Origin: Phylloscopus collybita
Lineage: Eukaryota; Chordata; Aves; Passeriformes; Phylloscopidae
Direction of reading: 5' to 3'
Length of the DNA: 64,000 nt
Assembly: GCA_027886175.1 (NCBI GenBank)
Contig: JAJNNQ010000023.1
Location: 5,504,501-5,568,500 of the forward strand
This document shows positions 22,235 to 33,725 of the stretch, in pieces (the first letter of the stretch is position 1; each line of letters begins with the position of its first letter). Under the pieces are notes generated by a model. It ran no database searches and was not told the DNA's origin. It saw only the letters and a list, made by a program, of their open reading frames with translations. A program made the position numbers and the translations under genes.

Positions 22235-25200
22235 GTGAGTGATGCACATTTTTGTGTCTCTGCGTCATGGGCACTGCGGGGGCTGCCGGGGGGTTTGGTC
22301 CCAACTTCTGTCCCAGCTGGAAGGGCGCTGGCACCAGGCAGGACCCAATGCAGACAGCGCATGTATGGCATTGACCCGTGACCTATATAGCATAGGAAAG
22401 GTTTGATATCATTTAACAGGGGAGGTGTGTGCCAGCTGCCACTTTTGCTGGTGTGGGTATAGTGCTCACTTTGATCCTTCTCCTTGTTTCCATGTCAAAA
22501 GAAACGTCTGAATTTGATACTCCAGAACTCAGCATGTCCTGGAGCCAGTCTGTAGTATTTTAACAGTGTCATCGTGCTCTTTGCTGTTGGTGGCCATCAT
22601 CAATGTTTTATATTCCTGTATGAAACAGTTTAATTTAACATGTAAATCATCAGCCTTTGCTGCATTTGAAGCACAAAGCTTGCTCGGGGTGCAGAATAGG
22701 GCTAAAATGACCAGGTGGATGTTTTATGGGATACTCCCAGCTCAAAATGTATTTAGCTTACTACACTAAAATTCATTTTTCAACCTGTCAGCACTGCCAG
22801 CTCAAGCTGGCATCTGAAAATACCTGCTCATCCTACCTCTTACATCATGTCCCATGACAAAACTTCTGCAGCCCAAACCTGGCTGATAGGAACATTTACT
22901 GTGCTGAAAAAAAGTGTTTGAGTTTGTGCTCTGTAGCCAGGTTGTTTCTGCAATGCTAAAAAGGGGGGAAAACCAGACAAAAATTCTGGCCATAAGTAAA
23001 GAAAGACATTTACTCAGATGGATCCCATGTATTAGGAATGGAGGTGCTCCTTTTACTTTTGCCATTCCCAAATGAGCTGCCTCTGTTCCAACTACCAGGT
23101 GCAACAATGAACACTGAAACACTTTCAAAACACCACCAGCAGCAGCAGATGATGATGATGTTTTAATAATTTACTGGTCAAAACCTGAAAGCCAGAAGCC
23201 ACTGGCTACAAATACTCCTTTTACCTAGTGTGGCAGCACAGAGTCCTGGGACTTTGGATGGAGTGAGTGTACTGCAGGCAACCAAGGACTCTGCCAAGCC
23301 ACACTCCTTAACCCCAGCTGAAAACCTCCCCAGTCCTGTTTTCTAGCTTTGCTTCTGAAACCTAGTAATGTGCAGCTGGAAATGGGGAAAGAGTTTTAGG
23401 ATTAGGTCATATTTTTCCCAATAAAGGAAAGGATACTGGACTAAGGAGAAGGTCTTTAGCTTGGTAGCTTAAAAACCATTTTGTTCTCACTTAGAGAGAA
23501 AGCTGATGGATTTTAGGGGTCTTGTAGAGGTTTAACACATGGTGGAAGTGTGTCCTGTTGGAGACATGGTAGCAGTTTTCCTGGTCCCTTGAAGTAATCC
23601 ATTACCACCCAGCAACCCTGATCACACGTATCAAATACCTTTACTGCACAGAAGATGAAAATTCTGCTAAAATTAACCACAATTTAGAGCTGACTGTAGC
23701 CGAGGCGGGGTGTAATAAATCACTCGAAGAGTGATGCTGCATTTGAAAATAGGACTCAAATAGGACAGAGAAGCCATAATGAGCTATCTGGGGTTTGTTT
23801 TTCTAAAAAAAGTAGAAAAAAATAATTTTGGGGCAAGTATTGCCTTTCTTTTGAGATACTCAATTATTTCCTCTACAATGTGAACAATTACAAAGCCTTG
23901 GCAGTTTCGCCTCCAAGAGTCGGCTGTTAGTCTCAGGGAATTCAAATAATACTTTACATACTTCTGTGGAAAATAAGAAGGATTACTGCCTACAGCCATA
24001 TGATAAGACTTTCCATCTGCTCTTGTTTCTCAGGGCTTGTCCTCAGGCATTTCAAAGAGCATAGAAGGGGGGTGGTTGGTTCATAGTCAAGCAGTCCATG
24101 TGACTCTGGGGTAAAGACTTAGGAGGAGGTTTGTGTTTAAGAAACAGAATTACATATTCTTTCCCAAGAGTCTTCTCTTTCAGCACTTCAGAACCCCCTG
24201 GAAAATGCTTAGGGGATGTTTCTGTTCACTGACAGTGAGGGCACTGAGTTTCAGACCACGGATATCTGTGGCAGAGATGAGTTTCTGGGCTCTCTGCTTG
24301 CTGAGTCTCCAAAAAGGCCTTTACTCTGTTCCCAGTAATGACCAGGTTATTTTCCTTCCCCACAGGAGTGTGAGACCTTTGAGAAGTGCTGCCCCAATGT
24401 CTGTGGAACCAAGAGCTGCGTGGCTGCTCGGTACATGGACGTCAAGGGGAAAAAGGGGCCTGTGGGGATGCCCAAAGAAGCAACCTGTGATCGCTTCATG
24501 TGCATCCAGCAAGGCTCAGAGTGCGACATCTGGGATGGGCAGCCTGTCTGCAAGTGCAAGGACAGGTGTGAGAAGGAGCCGAGCTTCACCTGTGCCTCTG
24601 ATGGGCTCACCTACTACAACAAGTGCTACATGGATGCAGAGGCCTGCATCAAAGGCATTACACTGAACGTGGTCACCTGTAGGTACCATCTCACCTGGCC
24701 CAACACCAGCCCTATCCCCCCAGAAACAACAGCTCGCCCTACCACTGTCTACTCCGAGACAACAGTCGTTGATATCCTGCCGCCTGCGCTGGTAAACAAC
24801 CCCGTCCATCAGTCCGTCTACGTGGGAGAGACCGTCAGCTTCCTCTGCGACGTCACAGGCAGACCCAAGCCAGAAATCACGTGGGAGAAGCAGGTCGATG
24901 GGAAGGACAAAGTCATCATGAAGCCAAACCACGTCAGAGGGAACGTTGTAGTCACCAACATTGCCCAGCTGGTCATCTACAACACGCAGCTGCAGGACGC
25001 GGGAATCTACACCTGCACTGCCCAGAACAGCGGCGGCCTCCTCCGGGCTGATTTCCCTTTGTCAGTCATCAGAGGAGAGCCAACATCCAAGGAAGCCTCC
25101 CAGAACAAAACACATTTTCCAACTGACGAGTGCCTGAAGCAGCCGGACAGTGAAGACTGTGGGGAAGAGCAGACCAGGTGGTACTATGATGCCAAGAAAA

Positions 25201-25877
25201 ACAATTGCTTTACTTTCATCTATGGGAACTGCAACAGCAACCTCAACCACTTTGAGACCTACGAGAGTTGCATGCTAACGTGCATGAACGGCCCCATCAA
25301 CATCTGCAACCTGCCAGCCCTTCAAGGCCACTGCAAGGCCTACGAGCCCAGGTGGGCCTACAACAGCTTGACAAAGCAGTGCCAGTCCTTCATCTATGGT
25401 GGGTGTGGAGGCAATGAGAACAACTTTGAGAGCCGGGAGGCCTGCGAGGAGATGTGCCCCTTCCCAAAGAACACGCACTGCAAGGCCTGCAAACCCCGCC
25501 AGAAGCTGGTGACCAGCTTCTGCAAAAGCGACTTTGTCATCCTGGGCCGCATCACAGAGCTGACCGAAGACCAAGACTCAGGACACGCTCTGGTGACAGT
25601 GGAGGAGATTCTCAAGGATGAAAAAATGGGATTAAAATTCCTGGGGAAGGAACCACTAGAAATCACACTTTTCAACATGGACTGGAGCTGCCCATGTCCC
25701 AACATGACCACAGTGGATGGCCAGCTCATCATCATGGGGGATGTCCACAATGGCATGGCCGTCCTGCAGCCAGACAGCTACGTGGGCACCTCCAGCATCC
25801 GGCGCGTGCGCAAGCTCCGCGAAGTCATCCACAAGAAAACCTGTGAGCTTTTGAAAGAATTCCTGGGATTGCATTAA
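22034..25877 (+). CDS. WFIKKN2: WFIKKN2 (GASP-1), secreted WAP/follistatin/Ig/Kunitz/NTR protein
   Basis: Two exons, 22034-22234 and 24366-25877, join in phase 0 to give 570 residues (human about 576). Visible domains in order: signal peptide with hydrophobic core (about 1-31), WAP four-disulfide core (about 40-92), follistatin/Kazal module (about 108-172), Ig domain (about 212-302, Cys228/Cys284), Kunitz 1 (Cys323-Cys373), Kunitz 2 (Cys381-Cys431) and NTR domain (from Cys439). The family is extracellular and binds myostatin (GDF8) and GDF11, blocking their signalling. Kunitz 2 has Lys391 after its second Cys, the P1 residue of a trypsin-type inhibitor; Kunitz 1 has Gly-Glu there and is probably not inhibitory. 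Asn-glycosylation sequons occur at NTS, NKT and NMT. The start is the first ATG in frame, directly before the signal peptide. Confidence 0.97.
22235..24365 (+). other. WFIKKN2: WFIKKN2 single intron
   Basis: 2131-nt intron with GTGAGT donor and a TTTTCCTTCCCCACAG acceptor, splitting the WAP domain at the same place I recall in mammals. No nested gene or clear transposon was seen. Confidence 0.92.
24366..25877 (+). CDS. WFIKKN2: WFIKKN2 coding exon 2
   Basis: 1512 nt: 503 codons plus TAA at 25875-25877. Starts ECETFEKCCPNVCG (second half of WAP) and carries the Kazal, Ig, two Kunitz and NTR domains. The uninterrupted long frame with dense conserved Cys leaves no doubt about coding. Confidence 0.98.
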   Translation, partial: ECETFEKCCPNVCGTKSCVAARYMDVKGKKGPVGMPKEATCDRFMCIQQGSECDIWDGQPVCKCKDRCEKEPSFTCASDGLTYYNKCYMDAEACIKGITLNVVTCRYHLTWPNTSPIPPETTARPTTVYSETTVVDILPPALVNNPVHQSVYVGETVSFLCDVTGRPKPEITWEKQVDGKDKVIMKPNHVRGNVVVTNIAQLVIYNTQLQDAGIYTCTAQNSGGLLRADFPLSVIRGEPTSKEASQNKTHFPTDECLKQPDSEDCGEEQTRWYYDAKKNNCFTFIYGNCNSNLNHFETYESCMLTCMNGPINICNLPALQGHCKAYEPRWAYNSLTKQCQSFIYGGCGGNENNFESREACEEMCPFPKNTHCKACKPRQKLVTSFCKSDFVILGRITELTEDQDSGHALVTVEEILKDEKMGLKFLGKEPLEITLFNMDWSCPCPNMTTVDGQLIIMGDVHNGMAVLQPDSYVGTSSIRRVRKLREVIHKKTCELLKEFLGLH

Positions 25878-27125
25878 CCTCCCTCACACGTGTGAGCCGC
25901 CCCGATCTGTGTGTTAGTAGGGCTAACAAGAGCTAGGCTAGTGCCAAACTAAACACACTGTTTGAAGATACGCTGTAGGAATTATGCAGAACCCCTATTT
26001 TAATCCATTAATGATGCTTAGCAACAACGTAGTTTGGTCTTTGGCAGGCATGTAAACCAGCAGCAAAAGGCCATTAATCTTGCATTGAAATCAATTTGTC
26101 CACATAGGAGTGCCATTTAACTAGGTGACTCACTTCAGTAATTATACAATTTTTATCTAGCTTCCATCATAAATGACAGAATTCATAGCATTTGTTTGGC
26201 TAGTTGGTACACAGCTAAGAAATATATAATGTCAATTTAATCTGTCTCATTTTCAATCTGGTTCGTTGTTTTAAGTCACACGCTTCGTTCCTTATAGCAG
26301 CACTAATATTTCAAGAGTAAAGCCTGTAAATTATTGCCTATATTTACAATTGTGCACATTTAACCAACCTATGCATTATGAGCTTGCTTCTTTTAATTGC
26401 AATTTTCCTTTTTTTCCTTCTAAAAAACTCATTTTTAAATGGCAACTACTACCTATCTTGCAGTCCTTACTGGAGGAGAAACTCCCTTGATCCTATGCCC
26501 AGAACAACAGGTCTCTGTAAAAGCTCAAGGCACAGTCTTACCCTGAAATGACATTTCTGTCACCAGAACAAGGTCAGCAAACACCCTTGCTCCCTGTTTA
26601 AGTTTCAATCAATATATTGTCTATCACAAAAAGCCCAAGCCAGAAGGACAGCAGTGTGCTGCCAGCTGTCTTGCTTTTGAAAAGCCCTTACATCTCAGCG
26701 TACATACACAGTGTTGTATTGCTTATTTTCAGTAGAATCCTGCTTTTATAGATGAGAGAGCAAAGTCAGAGGAGTCAGAATAAAATTCAACCTAGGAAAG
26801 TGCGATACACAGTCTGCAAACTGCATTAGGCAGACACAAACCTCCTGAATCTGAACTGCACAAACACAAGCAAAGTGGACACTTTAAAGGCTTTTATCAG
26901 TGTCACCTTTTTGGAGCTTTTTCAGAGCCTTTTAAACCTCAGAATACACCTTCCACCAGGCCACTGTATATAAGTGTATGAATGGAATCCCTGAGACAGC
27001 CAGCACAGGCTGTGTGGGTGGGAGCAGGTGAGTACACATAGGATCAATCATTTTGACATTTGTGTGTCCAAAATATGTAACATTTGCCTATACAAAATCC
27101 TTAAATAAAAAAAAAAAAAAATGCT
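25878..27125 (+). other. WFIKKN2: Probable WFIKKN2 3' UTR
   Basis: AT-rich sequence without open frames follows the stop. Candidate poly(A) signals are AATAAA at 26779-26784 and at 27104-27109; the second runs straight into an A-rich stretch. Which is used cannot be told from sequence. Confidence 0.5.
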
Positions 27126-29367
27126 GATCCTGGAAACATCCTGCCTTGCTGAGGACTGTGATTGCAGGGAAGAGGGTGAACGTGGCACAGTGAGCCTTGT
27201 CCCTGCTCCTTGTTCCGTGGGCTCAGCCAAGTGACTGTGGCAGAGCTCAGAGCTTGCTGCCTTGCATAAAGGGCCAGTTCAGGGCTGGAGCAGTGTCAAG
27301 GCATGTCTGGGTGAGAAGAAGGAAGGGAGGAAGGGAGGCAGGAGGGTGCAGCCAGTGCTGCCCCATGGTGCCATCTAATGGGCTCACTGTGGGGCGGCTG
27401 AGGCTGGCAGTGGGCACACGTGCCTGTGTTGGGGCTGGGTATGGCAAGGGCTGGGGAAGGAGATTAAACAGGCAGATGTTGGACATCTGCACCCCCCCAA
27501 AGCCTGTACACATTGAGTGTTTGGTTGTTGCAGGGAGGAAAATTCACAGCAAGAGAAACAGTGTCGGATGTGAGCCCAGCTCTGCTTCCCCTGATACCAC
27601 ACCCTGCAGCAGCAGCCAAGCCATGGGTAGAGACCACTGCAGGATGGAGTGTGATGGAAATGGGAAGGAATGGGGATGGAGAACTGGGCTCCTCTCCCAG
27701 TGTTTGGGCTTGCATTATTTCTGAAATATTCCTGCAACAGGAATGGATCTAAATCTCCAGTTATTTGGATAATTTCACAAGAAGCTGCATGGGAGGGAGG
27801 GAGGGAGAGGAATCTGGACCAGACATTGCTGACCAAGAAAATACCTACTGGGTTTTTTGTTATACCTTTCCTAAGTGTATGTGAAAAAAAACCTCCAATT
27901 AAAGGCCCATAATGCTTGTCTATGTTCTTGTGAAGACCATTTTCTGCAGATGGGAGATGCTGGCCCTGCTGCCCTCTGAAGCAGCTGGCATGTCCACTGG
28001 ATCATCCCTGGCTGTGGCAGCCACCACTGACCCATGGCTCATCTGCCATTTTTTGAGTGACCTGTAGGAAGTGGCATGTTCTTGCCATACTAACACAAAG
28101 GTTTTGGAGGATGGAGGTTTAATAAAGACAGGGTTTGTATGGCTTCTTTTTTTCTAAAGTTAGGGGATTTTGCAAGTGTGGGAGTGTTGAAGTGACTCAG
28201 GAGTGTCGGAATGACTTGGGAGACATGGAGCTGTTTGTTCAGAAGAGCTGAGATGCAAACGTAGCTGGGAGCAGAAAGCAGAGGATTCACTGCTGCTCCA
28301 GTCAGCACAGTGAAGTGCTGAAACTCTAAAGTGCTTTCTTGGCTTTCCCTCCTGGTGAATCCCCTGGGAAGGCAGTAGGCACTTAAAACATGCAGCATGC
28401 AAGTGCTCTGAGGCACTGAGAGCCAGGGCTATGCAAGGTGTAAGGTGTCTGCCAGCCCCCCTGGGGCACACAGGCCTGGTGTGGGAGGGTTTTCCTGCAC
28501 AGGGGATCCTGGGGGACACTCTGGGTCAGTCTACCAATGTGGTGGGGTGAGATGGACACTGAACACACCAGCCCAACTCCCTAACACAGCACAGCCACTG
28601 TCATGTAGCTCCTGCCCAAATCTGCAGACATGACCAGGTCCTGTCAGCCCCTCAGGGTGCCCCTGGCTGTGTCCCACTGCACAGAACCATCACAGATAGC
28701 CTGAGGAAGAAGGAGCAGTGCCACAGGCATCCCTTACCTGCTCACCAGGACAAAAAAGATCATTCCTGGCAGTGCTGGGAGCACCACACCTCCCTGTGGC
28801 ATGGGACTGAACCCAAGCCTCTCCACCTTCTGACCTTGAAGAATTCAGCTCTCCATTCAAAGCCAGTATTTTAGTTCAGCCTCTTATTAAACCCTTAAGA
28901 AGCCTAAAATTCAAGCCTGACCAGTCCAGCAGCCTGGGGATGCTGCTGCATGGGGCCAGTGCTGGAGGATGTTGCTCCATCTCTCAGGGCTAATGGGCAC
29001 GTGCATGTGGCTTCTCACCAGGAAGTCCCTTTTGTGTTGCTCATGAGCTCAGGTTCCACCCTGCTCCCTGTAGGGTCCTTCTCTAAGGCTGTCAGAAGGC
29101 TGGAAGGAAATGCCAGTATTTAATGTTTATATAAAATGTATGAGAGGAGAGAGAGAATGGGAAAAGCCTCCTTGAGTCCTTTCCCTGCATGGCTGTGGGC
29201 TCAGAAGCAGCACCACTGCCTGTGTGAGGCTCCACGGAGGATCTGGGGAATTGATGCCACCTCCAAAGCCACATGGCTGTGGCCAGTGACTGATGCCAAA
29301 GCTTTCCTCCATGTGCAGACAGGAAGGAAACAACATTCCCCACAGGCACTGGCTCAGGAAGCAACAC

Positions 29368-29428
29368 AGAATCATAGAGTCATTAAGGTTGGAAAATACC
29401 TCCTGAGATCATTGAGTCCAGCTGAGAA
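29368..29428 (-). mobile_element. Short CR1 fragment
   Basis: ACAGAATCATAGAGTCATTA, then GGTTGGAAAATACCTCC and GAGTCCAGC, matches the CR1 3' end in reverse orientation. The element is truncated after about 60 nt. Confidence 0.8.
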
Positions 29429-31444
29429 GCTGGGAACAGACCCACATTGGCTGGGTCTGAGAGCTGCAGAAGCTGAGTCTGAGACCTGCAGGAGTTCCCC
29501 AGGGCACAGGGATGGATCTGATGGGTACCTGACAGCCTTGAACCAGCATGAGGTGCCTCCTACCTCCCTCATTCCCAACCTGGAGTGAGGGTGAGAAGTA
29601 CAACCCCCAAACCTGCAAACCCTGCAGCTGGACGGACACCATCCAGCACCTGGATCCCAACAGGAGTCATGGGTGGTTGTGTCTCACTGTTAACAGGGGA
29701 CAAACAGCCACAGCAGCAAAGTGATGGTGTCTGGCTGCTGCAGACAGGTTCTGTGTGGGGCTGGTGCCACACAGGGCTGGTGTCACACAGCTGGCAGAGC
29801 ACCAGGGCACGAGGAGCTGCACGCACAGAGAGCTGGTTGGGTGATTACTCAGAGACAGATCCTGCATCACCCACAGTGCCCAGAGCTGCTGAGCTCAAAG
29901 GAAAGAGGCAATTGAGCATGTTTTCATTGCAGGGGTTCCAGATGAGGTCAGGCAGAAGATTTAATGGGCAACCAGCTCCAGAAGAAGGAGCAAACAGCAG
30001 TGATGACGCCACTGGAATATGATTCAGACAGCAAAGGTATTTAAGAGCTCAGTTTCCACTTGTTCTAAAAGAACTTAGGGACCCCTGCAAGAATTTCCCC
30101 CTGGCCATGGGTCTCAGTTCCTGAGGGAGGTGCTTGTGATGAAGGTCATACAGCATACAGCTTCAGCCAACACCCAACAATTTCCTGCAAAAAGGAGGAT
30201 TCATTCAGCTGGCACCAAAACCTTGCACCACAAGACCCACTTCCTCCACCTGAAGCACCTTGTGCCCCAGTTGGCTGTAATCTGTTCATGTGCACGTGCT
30301 GGAAATTCTGCCTGTGGATAATTACCAGGAAAAGATCACGGCCAGGCTGGTACCTCCAATGAGGCTGGATGGAGCCAGATTTTAAAGGCACAGCTGTGAA
30401 AATCTCAGCCTGAGCAAGAACATCCAGTTTAGAGCCCGTTTTAACACCAAGTGTTTAGGGTTTTCCCCTGCGCCAGGACTGGTTACTGATTGACTACAAG
30501 TGACCTCCAGCTGCTGTATTGATTTACAACAGCTGTCAAAGGGCAAAATATTAGCCCCATGCCTAAGACCTGAGAACCTCAGAATGGGGGTTGCACAACT
30601 GAATGAATGTTCTGCCAGCACTTTAAATCTTGGAAAGAAAAAGTCATCTTGAGGTCCTGATCTCCAATGCAAACAGCAGTGGGATTTAAAGATAAGGCTG
30701 CAGCACTAGAGGACGTATCTATTAGCCAAAAAAGCAGCACAGTCTGTTTAATTCTCAGCTATTTATGGCTGGGCAAATGATATGACATTTAGGCCTAAGA
30801 GTTTAGAAAGCAAATGGAAAGTCTTCCAAGGGCTGATAGGTGGGTCAGGTTTCAGTGAGGAAACTCTCTAACTCCAGTATTTTTCTCTGTGCCCATCCCT
30901 ACACCCACCTTTCTTCCCACCCAGCTGTCCCTGGTGCTAGCCCAGCCAAAAGGTGTTGGGGGTGTCCTCCAAACCTCTGGCTCACTGGTGGACACAGACC
31001 TGCATGTGCCAAGGACCAGCTCTGACAAAGGCAATGGGAGTTGAATGTCCATGATTCAGAATTATAGGGACACTTTGGGGTGGGGACAAGCCTCCCCAGA
31101 TGCCTGGTGCTGTTTCCTGGGGCAGGAGACTGGTGAAAATAGGATGGAAAGGGCCACTGGGCTTTTCTCACCTGGCAATTCCTAACCCCTCTCATGTGTC
31201 CCAGAGATGCAGAAGGGAAGGAGAAGGCTGGAGACAAGATGGAAAGATTCCTCCAGAGGATTGAGGGGGAGCATTTCTTCACCTTAAGCTGGTCTTATAA
31301 TGTGACAGCTGGTCTGGATTACCTGGCATAAAAAGAACTACCATAAAGGGCTTTGTGCCTTCTCTTTCTCCTTTGCTCTGTTCCTCACACCCCTGAGCCA
31401 AGGGGGGGCTGTAACACGTGTAACAGCCATTGCTTCCTCTACTG

Positions 31445-32205
31445 CTTGAAATAAACAGGAAAACAACAGTAATAAATCTCCAGGATCAGATGGTTTTCAC
31501 CCAAGGGTAAAAGTGCTTACATAAAACATTGCTTAACCATTAACTGCAGCAGATAACCTTTGCCTCAGTGCGTGGCAGGACCAGAGCACGGAAGGTGGAA
31601 AACATGAGGCTAATTTTAGAGGAAGGTTCCCAAAAACCTCAGCTTGAAAACTCAGCAAGTCTGGTAGAAACTGTAACAGAGGCTAAAACTCACATCTGGG
31701 TGGTAAATAGGATGTGAGGAGGAAGAGAGTGTGTACTTCAACAGAGGGAAGTGATGCTCTGTGACACTGCCTTTGAAGCAATCATAAGGACAGGGATGGT
31801 CTAGCTGAGGGAGTTGACTTGTATCAGGGCTTTAGAGCTCCAGCTCTCTCACCCAAGGCTTTTAAAGTCATTTAGCTGTCATGAGCCTGGGAGAAATGTG
31901 ACAGCCTCCTGAGCCAACAACTGGTTGAAACATCAGAAAGAAAGAGTGAGGCCAAAAGGTCAGTGCTCAGTGTGAAGTCATCAGCAAGTGTCCCAGGGAA
32001 CCCGTGGAGATGGTCTGGGAGAGGGATGGGAGAGGTAGAATATGAAGGTTGTTGTTGAGATCAAGTTATTCACGACTGCAAAACCACCAGCTGACTGTGA
32101 GGAGCTGCAGTAATGTCAAGTGACAGGATGATAAAATAGCAAATGAAATGTGATATTGATTAATATACATGGGGGAAATCGAGTCCTGGCTCTGCATTCC
32201 CATGA
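31445..32205 (+). mobile_element. Decayed CR1-type LINE body (reverse transcriptase region)
   Basis: Scattered matches in the right order to the CR1-type RT region as I recall it: TCTCCAGGATCAGATGG and TTTTCACCCAAGG near 31480; GTCTGGTAGAAACTGTAACA near 31660; CTCACCCAAGGCTTTTAAAG near 31850; then an AACTGGTTGAAACATCAGAA block near 31920, and AAATAGCAAATGAAATGTGA near 32135. Frame is broken throughout, so this is an old dead copy. Ends are approximate. Confidence 0.65.
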
Positions 32206-32811
32206 CAACTTCAAGCAAGCTGCTCCAACTCCAACCTGGATGATCTGGGTCTGACCAGAGGGTCCAGCCTGGTTCTTGTGTGCAGGCAGCCCCCTGAGAA
32301 GATTCTCCACACCACACATCTCAAAACTGCACCAGCAGCTTGACAACCTGCAACATTCCCACCAACAGGCACAAAAGCCTGTGGACGTCTCAAAATCCCA
32401 GCAGCACTGGCACATGTTCAGGCTGGACAGGTTACTGCCCTGCTAAGAGAATGCTTCTTGCTATTAGGAATATGCTCCTGAGATCCCCAGATAAACCTCA
32501 GCCACATCCCAGCCTCATCATGTCAGGCATGTCACCTGCATCTGCCCCCACAAGCAGCCCATGCTGCAGGAGGGACAACAGGCACAGACCCAAACCCAGC
32601 TCTGGAGCCCTGGTCTCTTCAGAAGATGCCCACAATTCCTACATCTCTGGTGCTTGGAGGAGATGCTGGAAATCACACTGCTCCTTCCAGATATGCCTCC
32701 AAGGCTGCCCTTGGCCAAATCCCTCCTGAACAGAGAGCAAGATGCAACCAGGATATTCCACGGGAGCTGTGGGTCAGGGTTGTCTCACCAGCCTCAGTAG
32801 GACTCACCATA

Positions 32812-33050
32812 TCCTAGAACTGGGCAGTCATCAAGGGGTTTGGGTTGGAATGGACCTTTAAAGACGTTCTCTCCCCATGCCTTGCCAAGCACAGGGACAC
32901 ATTTCACCAGCCCAGGTTGCTCCAAGCCCCGTTCAACCTGACTTTGAATGTTTCCAGGGAGCATCCACCACCCCCCTGGGCAGGCTGTGCCAGGGTCTCT
33001 CCACCCTCGCTGCACAGGCAGAGCCAGGTTCTCCATCCTGCACTGCCCAA
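32812..33050 (-). mobile_element. CR1 fragment, reverse orientation
   Basis: GGGTTTGGGTTGGAATGGAC, then CCCAGGTTGCTCCAAGCCCC and GAATGTTTCCAGGGAGCATCC, follows the CR1 3' region read from its end. It joins the purine tract on its right after about 130 nt. Confidence 0.85.
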
Positions 33051-33182
33051 CACAAAATTTGATGACAGATTCACAGCCAGGACCAGCCTCCAACAGTGTG
33101 ACACTGTCACTGTCCCCAGCATGGCCCCAGAGCGACCCAAGGTCTTCCTCACATGGTCTCAGCTTCCTACTTTGGCAGTATT

Positions 33183-33312
33183 GGAGAAAAGGAAAAGGAA
33201 AAGGAAAAGGAAAAGGAAAAGGAAAAGGAAAAGGAAAAGGAAAAGGAAAAGGAAAAGGAAAAGGAAAAGGAAAAGGAAAAGGAAAAGGAAAAGGAAAGGA
33301 GAAGGAGAAGGA

Positions 33313-33356
<44 letters not shown>

Positions 33357-33514
33357 AGAAGAAGAAGAAGAAGAAGAAGAAGAAGAAGAAGAAGAAGAAG
33401 AAGAAGAAGAAGAAGAAGAGAAAAAGAAAAAGAAAAAGAAAAAGAAAAGAAAAAGAAAAAGAAAAAGGAAAAGGAAAAGGAAAAGGAAAAGAAAAAGGAA
33501 AAGAAAAAGAAAAA
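33183..33514 (+). repeat. 332-nt uninterrupted all-purine tract
   Basis: No pyrimidine occurs on the plus strand. Order: about eighteen GGAAAA hexamers, a short GGAGAA block, a GAA triplet array of about 95 nt, then GAAAAA/GGAAAA units. Such tracts can form triplex (H-) DNA. Long Lys/Glu/Arg frames across it are artefacts of the repeat. Confidence 0.97.
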
Positions 33515-33538
33515 CAGCCTTCTCTTTCAGCACTGACA

Positions 33539-33725
33539 TGACGTCAGATGGTTGGAAATGGGGACAGGCGGCTCCAGCCGCTCCCGGCGCCCGACACGAG
33601 ATGGCGCGTAGCGTCGCGACATCAGCGGTGACATCGGCGGTGACATCGGCGGGGGCACCGTGCGCACACGCAGCCGCTTCATCTGCGTCTGACAGAGCAG
33701 CATCCTCCCGCTGAGGCTGCACTGG
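33539..33725. promoter_or_regulatory. CpG-rich patch with full CRE and 12-bp triplication
   Basis: TGACGTCA (33539-33546) is a perfect cAMP response element. It is followed by about 150 nt of CpG-dense sequence, unlike its AT-rich surroundings. Three consecutive 12-mers (GACATCAGCGGT, GACATCGGCGGT, GACATCGGCGGG) occupy 33618-33653. It looks like an orphan promoter or enhancer; no gene is recognised beside it. Confidence 0.45.

Noticed and set aside
24516..25756. Minus-strand frames within WFIKKN2 exon 2
   Set aside because: They are shadows of the strongly conserved plus-strand coding exon.
33183..33514. CRISPR-like array because of regular units
   Set aside because: There are no unique spacers; it is a simple hexamer/triplet repeat in a eukaryotic genome.
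32845..33714. 289-codon plus-strand open frame with Lys/Arg and Glu runs, and overlapping frames on both strands
   Set aside because: The frame spans a CR1 fragment and the 332-nt purine repeat. Its composition is dictated by the repeat and all frames are open for the same reason.
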